A stretch of DNA of 6,850 nt, taken from Deltaproteobacteria bacterium (GTDB taxonomy: Bacteria; Desulfobacterota; DSM-4660; Desulfatiglandales; Desulfatiglandaceae). The stretch lies in NCBI GenBank assembly GCA_021159825.1, contig JAGHDR010000344.1:1-6850 (forward strand). The letters run 5' to 3'. Position numbers and translations under genes: made by a program. Positions 6,107-6,850 of this stretch are shown piece after piece. The notes below the pieces were generated by a model. That model was not told where the DNA came from, ran no database searches, and saw only the letters and a list, made by a program, of their open reading frames with translations. Positions within the stretch are counted from its first letter, which is position 1. Each line of letters begins with the position of its first letter.

Positions 6107-6571
6107 TCATCCTATGGGAGTTCCCATCCACTTGGTTTCCTTACGACTTACCGTGATCAGGGGACATTCAAGGGTTGCAATCACTTTCTTGAGCCAGTGG
6201 CCCCGGGGAAGCCGGCGGTGGTCAGGCAGTTCCTCCCCGCTACCCCAGATGACCGCTTGAAAGGGGGCTCTTTCCGCCAGAAATTTCAGAAATTCCTGGG
6301 CCGGATTTCCAACCCGGAGCGCTATACCGGTTTCGATGCCGTCCTTGAGGAACCGGGAGGAAAAATCTGAAAGCATTTTGCCCACCCTCTCCTCCAGGAC
6401 ATGCAGCGCGTTTCGCTGGGAACCGAGAAATGAGCGATCCGGAAAAGAAATTTCCACCAACATCAGAAAGGTGACCACTGAATCCATTCTCAGTGCAAGT
6501 TCATGTGCATAGGTCAACGCCTTTTGGCACACCTTCTCGTTTTCAAAAACAAGTAAGGTTCTTTTAAACAT
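6107..6571 (-). CDS. Universal stress protein (UspA)-like, atypical nucleotide site
   Basis: A 154-residue protein with the UspA alpha/beta layout: MFKRTLLVFENEK strand 1, a long helix (KALTYAHELALRM), a central strand (VVTFLMLVEI), RVGNPAQEFLKFLAE (87-101), which matches the family's G-x-P-A-x-x-I-L helix, AVIWGSGEEL (107-116), and the closing GHWLKKVIATLECPLITVSRK (124-144). Compared with ATP-binding members, the Asp after strand 1 is missing (FENEK) and the G-x2-G-x9-G-S/T loop is altered (GSGEEL, then RGHW with His at the Ser/Thr position), so nucleotide binding is uncertain. The ATG at 6571-6569 is preferred: GGGG lies eight bases upstream of it, whereas the GTG at 6580 would overlap that site. 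It is the first gene behind the sigma-54-type promoter and probably leads the operon. The product is likely cytoplasmic, perhaps regulating the permease; that role is inference. Confidence 0.82.
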   Translation of the reverse strand: MFKRTLLVFENEKVCQKALTYAHELALRMDSVVTFLMLVEISFPDRSFLGSQRNALHVLEERVGKMLSDFSSRFLKDGIETGIALRVGNPAQEFLKFLAERAPFQAVIWGSGEELPDHRRLPRGHWLKKVIATLECPLITVSRKETKWMGTPIG

Positions 6572-6577
6572 TTGGAA

Positions 6578-6583
6578 CACCCC
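6578..6583 (-). promoter_or_regulatory. Shine-Dalgarno site deciding the universal-stress-like start
   Basis: The minus strand reads GGGGTG, with the four Gs ending eight bases before the ATG at 6571-6569. The alternative GTG start at 6580-6578 lies within this run and would have no ribosome site of its own. Confidence 0.6.
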
Positions 6584-6604
6584 GGATTCTGATTGGGAAT
6601 GGGT

Positions 6605-6622
6605 ATAGCAAGACTCATGCCG
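6605..6622 (-). promoter_or_regulatory. Candidate sigma-54 (RpoN) promoter of the universal-stress/permease operon
   Basis: The minus strand reads CGGCATGAGTCTTGCTAT. Against the RpoN consensus TGGCAC-N5-TTGCW it has the invariant GG (6621-6620) and GC (6609-6608) separated by exactly ten bases and a full TTGCT -12 element, with mismatches only at the first and last positions of the -24 hexamer. Transcription would start near 6597, giving a leader of about 25 nt that contains the GGGG ribosome site. Its position fits the gene, and the upstream neighbour ends in a Fis-type helix typical of RpoN activators. Confidence 0.65.
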
Positions 6623-6631
6623 ATGGGAGAT

Positions 6632-6643
6632 TTATTTATAACA
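6632..6643 (-). promoter_or_regulatory. Possible sigma-70 extended -10 element
   Basis: The minus strand reads TGTTATAAATAA, which contains a TG-N-TATAAA extended -10. No convincing -35 hexamer is found at the right distance. It might give basal expression in addition to the sigma-54 promoter, or simply reflect local A+T richness. Confidence 0.25.
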
Positions 6644-6647
6644 TATT

Positions 6648-6660
6648 GAAATAATTGACA
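6648..6660 (-). promoter_or_regulatory. Possible IHF-binding site upstream of the sigma-54 promoter
   Basis: The minus strand reads TGTCAATTATTTC, matching WATCAA-N4-TTR at all but two specified positions. It lies in an A+T-rich stretch about 50-63 bases upstream of the predicted start, a usual place for IHF bending between an RpoN promoter and its activator site. The consensus is loose, so confidence is low. Confidence 0.3.
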
Positions 6661-6781
6661 TAAACTGATGCAGCCCCAATAGACTTTGGGATCAGGATGT
6701 TGCGGAATGAAACAGCACCCCCCAGATAAAATGCCGACTTTTCAACGGGAAAGCGGGCAGAACTCCAATGTTGCAAAATCG

Positions 6782-6793
6782 AACGGTCCCGTT
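6782..6793. repeat. Palindrome AACGG-tc-CCGTT, candidate activator site or terminator stem
   Basis: A perfect 5-bp inverted repeat with a 2-base centre lies about 185-195 nt upstream of the predicted sigma-54 start. A related half, AACGGGA (6744-6750), is the reverse complement of TCCCGTT (6787-6793), forming a wider dyad. On the minus strand CGATTTT follows the palindrome and it lies 15 nt after the stop of the Fis-type gene, so it could instead be a weak terminator for that gene. Confidence 0.35.
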
Positions 6794-6808
6794 TCAAAAA
6801 AGAAGAGG

Positions 6809-6850
6809 CTATTCCAAATTGAATTTTTTCATCTTCCGCCACAAACTGGC
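6809..6850 (-). CDS. C-terminal end of a Fis-type HTH regulator (probable sigma-54 activator), cut by window edge
   Basis: The last 13 codons plus TAG on the minus strand read ASLWRKMKKFNLE. This matches the end of the Fis-type helix-turn-helix (HTH_8) found at the C-terminus of NtrC-family sigma-54 activators, where the recognition helix typically runs like S-R-x-T-L-W-R-K-L-K-K followed by a few residues and a stop. Only the tail is inside the window, so the AAA+ and sensor domains cannot be seen and a stand-alone Fis protein is possible. A different-frame open stretch over the same bases and the leader (6842-6636) is not the gene. Its position just upstream of a sigma-54-type promoter on the same strand supports a local activator role. 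Confidence 0.68.
   Translation of the reverse strand, partial: ASLWRKMKKFNLE

Noticed and set aside
6655..6683. Plus-strand TTGACA resembling a -35 element
   Set aside because: The -10 at 17-nt spacing (AATAGA) matches only half of the consensus and there is no plus-strand gene downstream.
6636..6842. 68-codon minus-strand open frame near the right edge
   Set aside because: It covers the promoter region and overlaps, in another frame, the better-supported Fis-type tail; it has no recognisable domain and no ribosome site could be judged convincing.

Overview
The window looks like chromosomal DNA of a Gram-negative anaerobe of the Desulfobacterota (sulfate-reducing deltaproteobacteria) type. 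This is an inference from the gene mix: paired cytidylate-kinase-like proteins, an SLC13 permease with RCK_C/TrkA_C insertions, an NtrB-type histidine kinase, a sigma-54-type promoter and the tail of a Fis-type regulator. No rRNA, tRNA, CRISPR, insertion sequence or phage feature was seen.

Layout. At the left edge is the 3' end of a plus-strand phosphoribosyltransferase gene (2-352). It converges on a six-gene minus-strand block that fills almost everything else. In transcription order, right to left, the block is: a universal-stress-like protein (6571-6107); a 602-residue SLC13/DASS-type permease with two cytoplasmic RCK_C-like domains (6013-4205); two homologous cytidylate-kinase-like proteins with BON-like C-termini (4184-3372 and 3317-2496); a single-domain response regulator (2411-1998); and a membrane histidine kinase (1959-385). 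Gaps are 93, 20, 54, 84 and 38 nt, so the genes probably form one operon, perhaps modulated by two intercistronic hairpins. At the extreme right edge the last 13 codons of another minus-strand gene (6850-6809) read as the recognition helix of a Fis-type HTH, as found at the end of sigma-54 activators.

Control. Between that regulator and the universal-stress-like gene lies a good candidate sigma-54 promoter (CGGCAT-N5-TTGCT, with exact GG-N10-GC spacing) about 35 nt upstream of the preferred start codon. Upstream of it are a near-match to an IHF site and, about 185-195 nt from the predicted transcription start, a palindrome. Together with the neighbouring Fis-type regulator this suggests activator-dependent expression of the whole block.

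How the genes may work together (inference). The permease probably moves an anion such as a carboxylate or sulfate, and its RCK_C domains suggest ligand gating. The cytoplasmic kinase-like/BON proteins and the universal-stress-like protein are candidate nucleotide-sensing or regulatory partners. The histidine kinase and receiver would link an external signal to the system. In one kinase paralogue the P-loop is degraded while the fold is kept, and the universal-stress-like protein lacks canonical ATP-site residues. This points to a sensing or regulatory module rather than plain CMP metabolism, and it is the most interesting aspect of the window.
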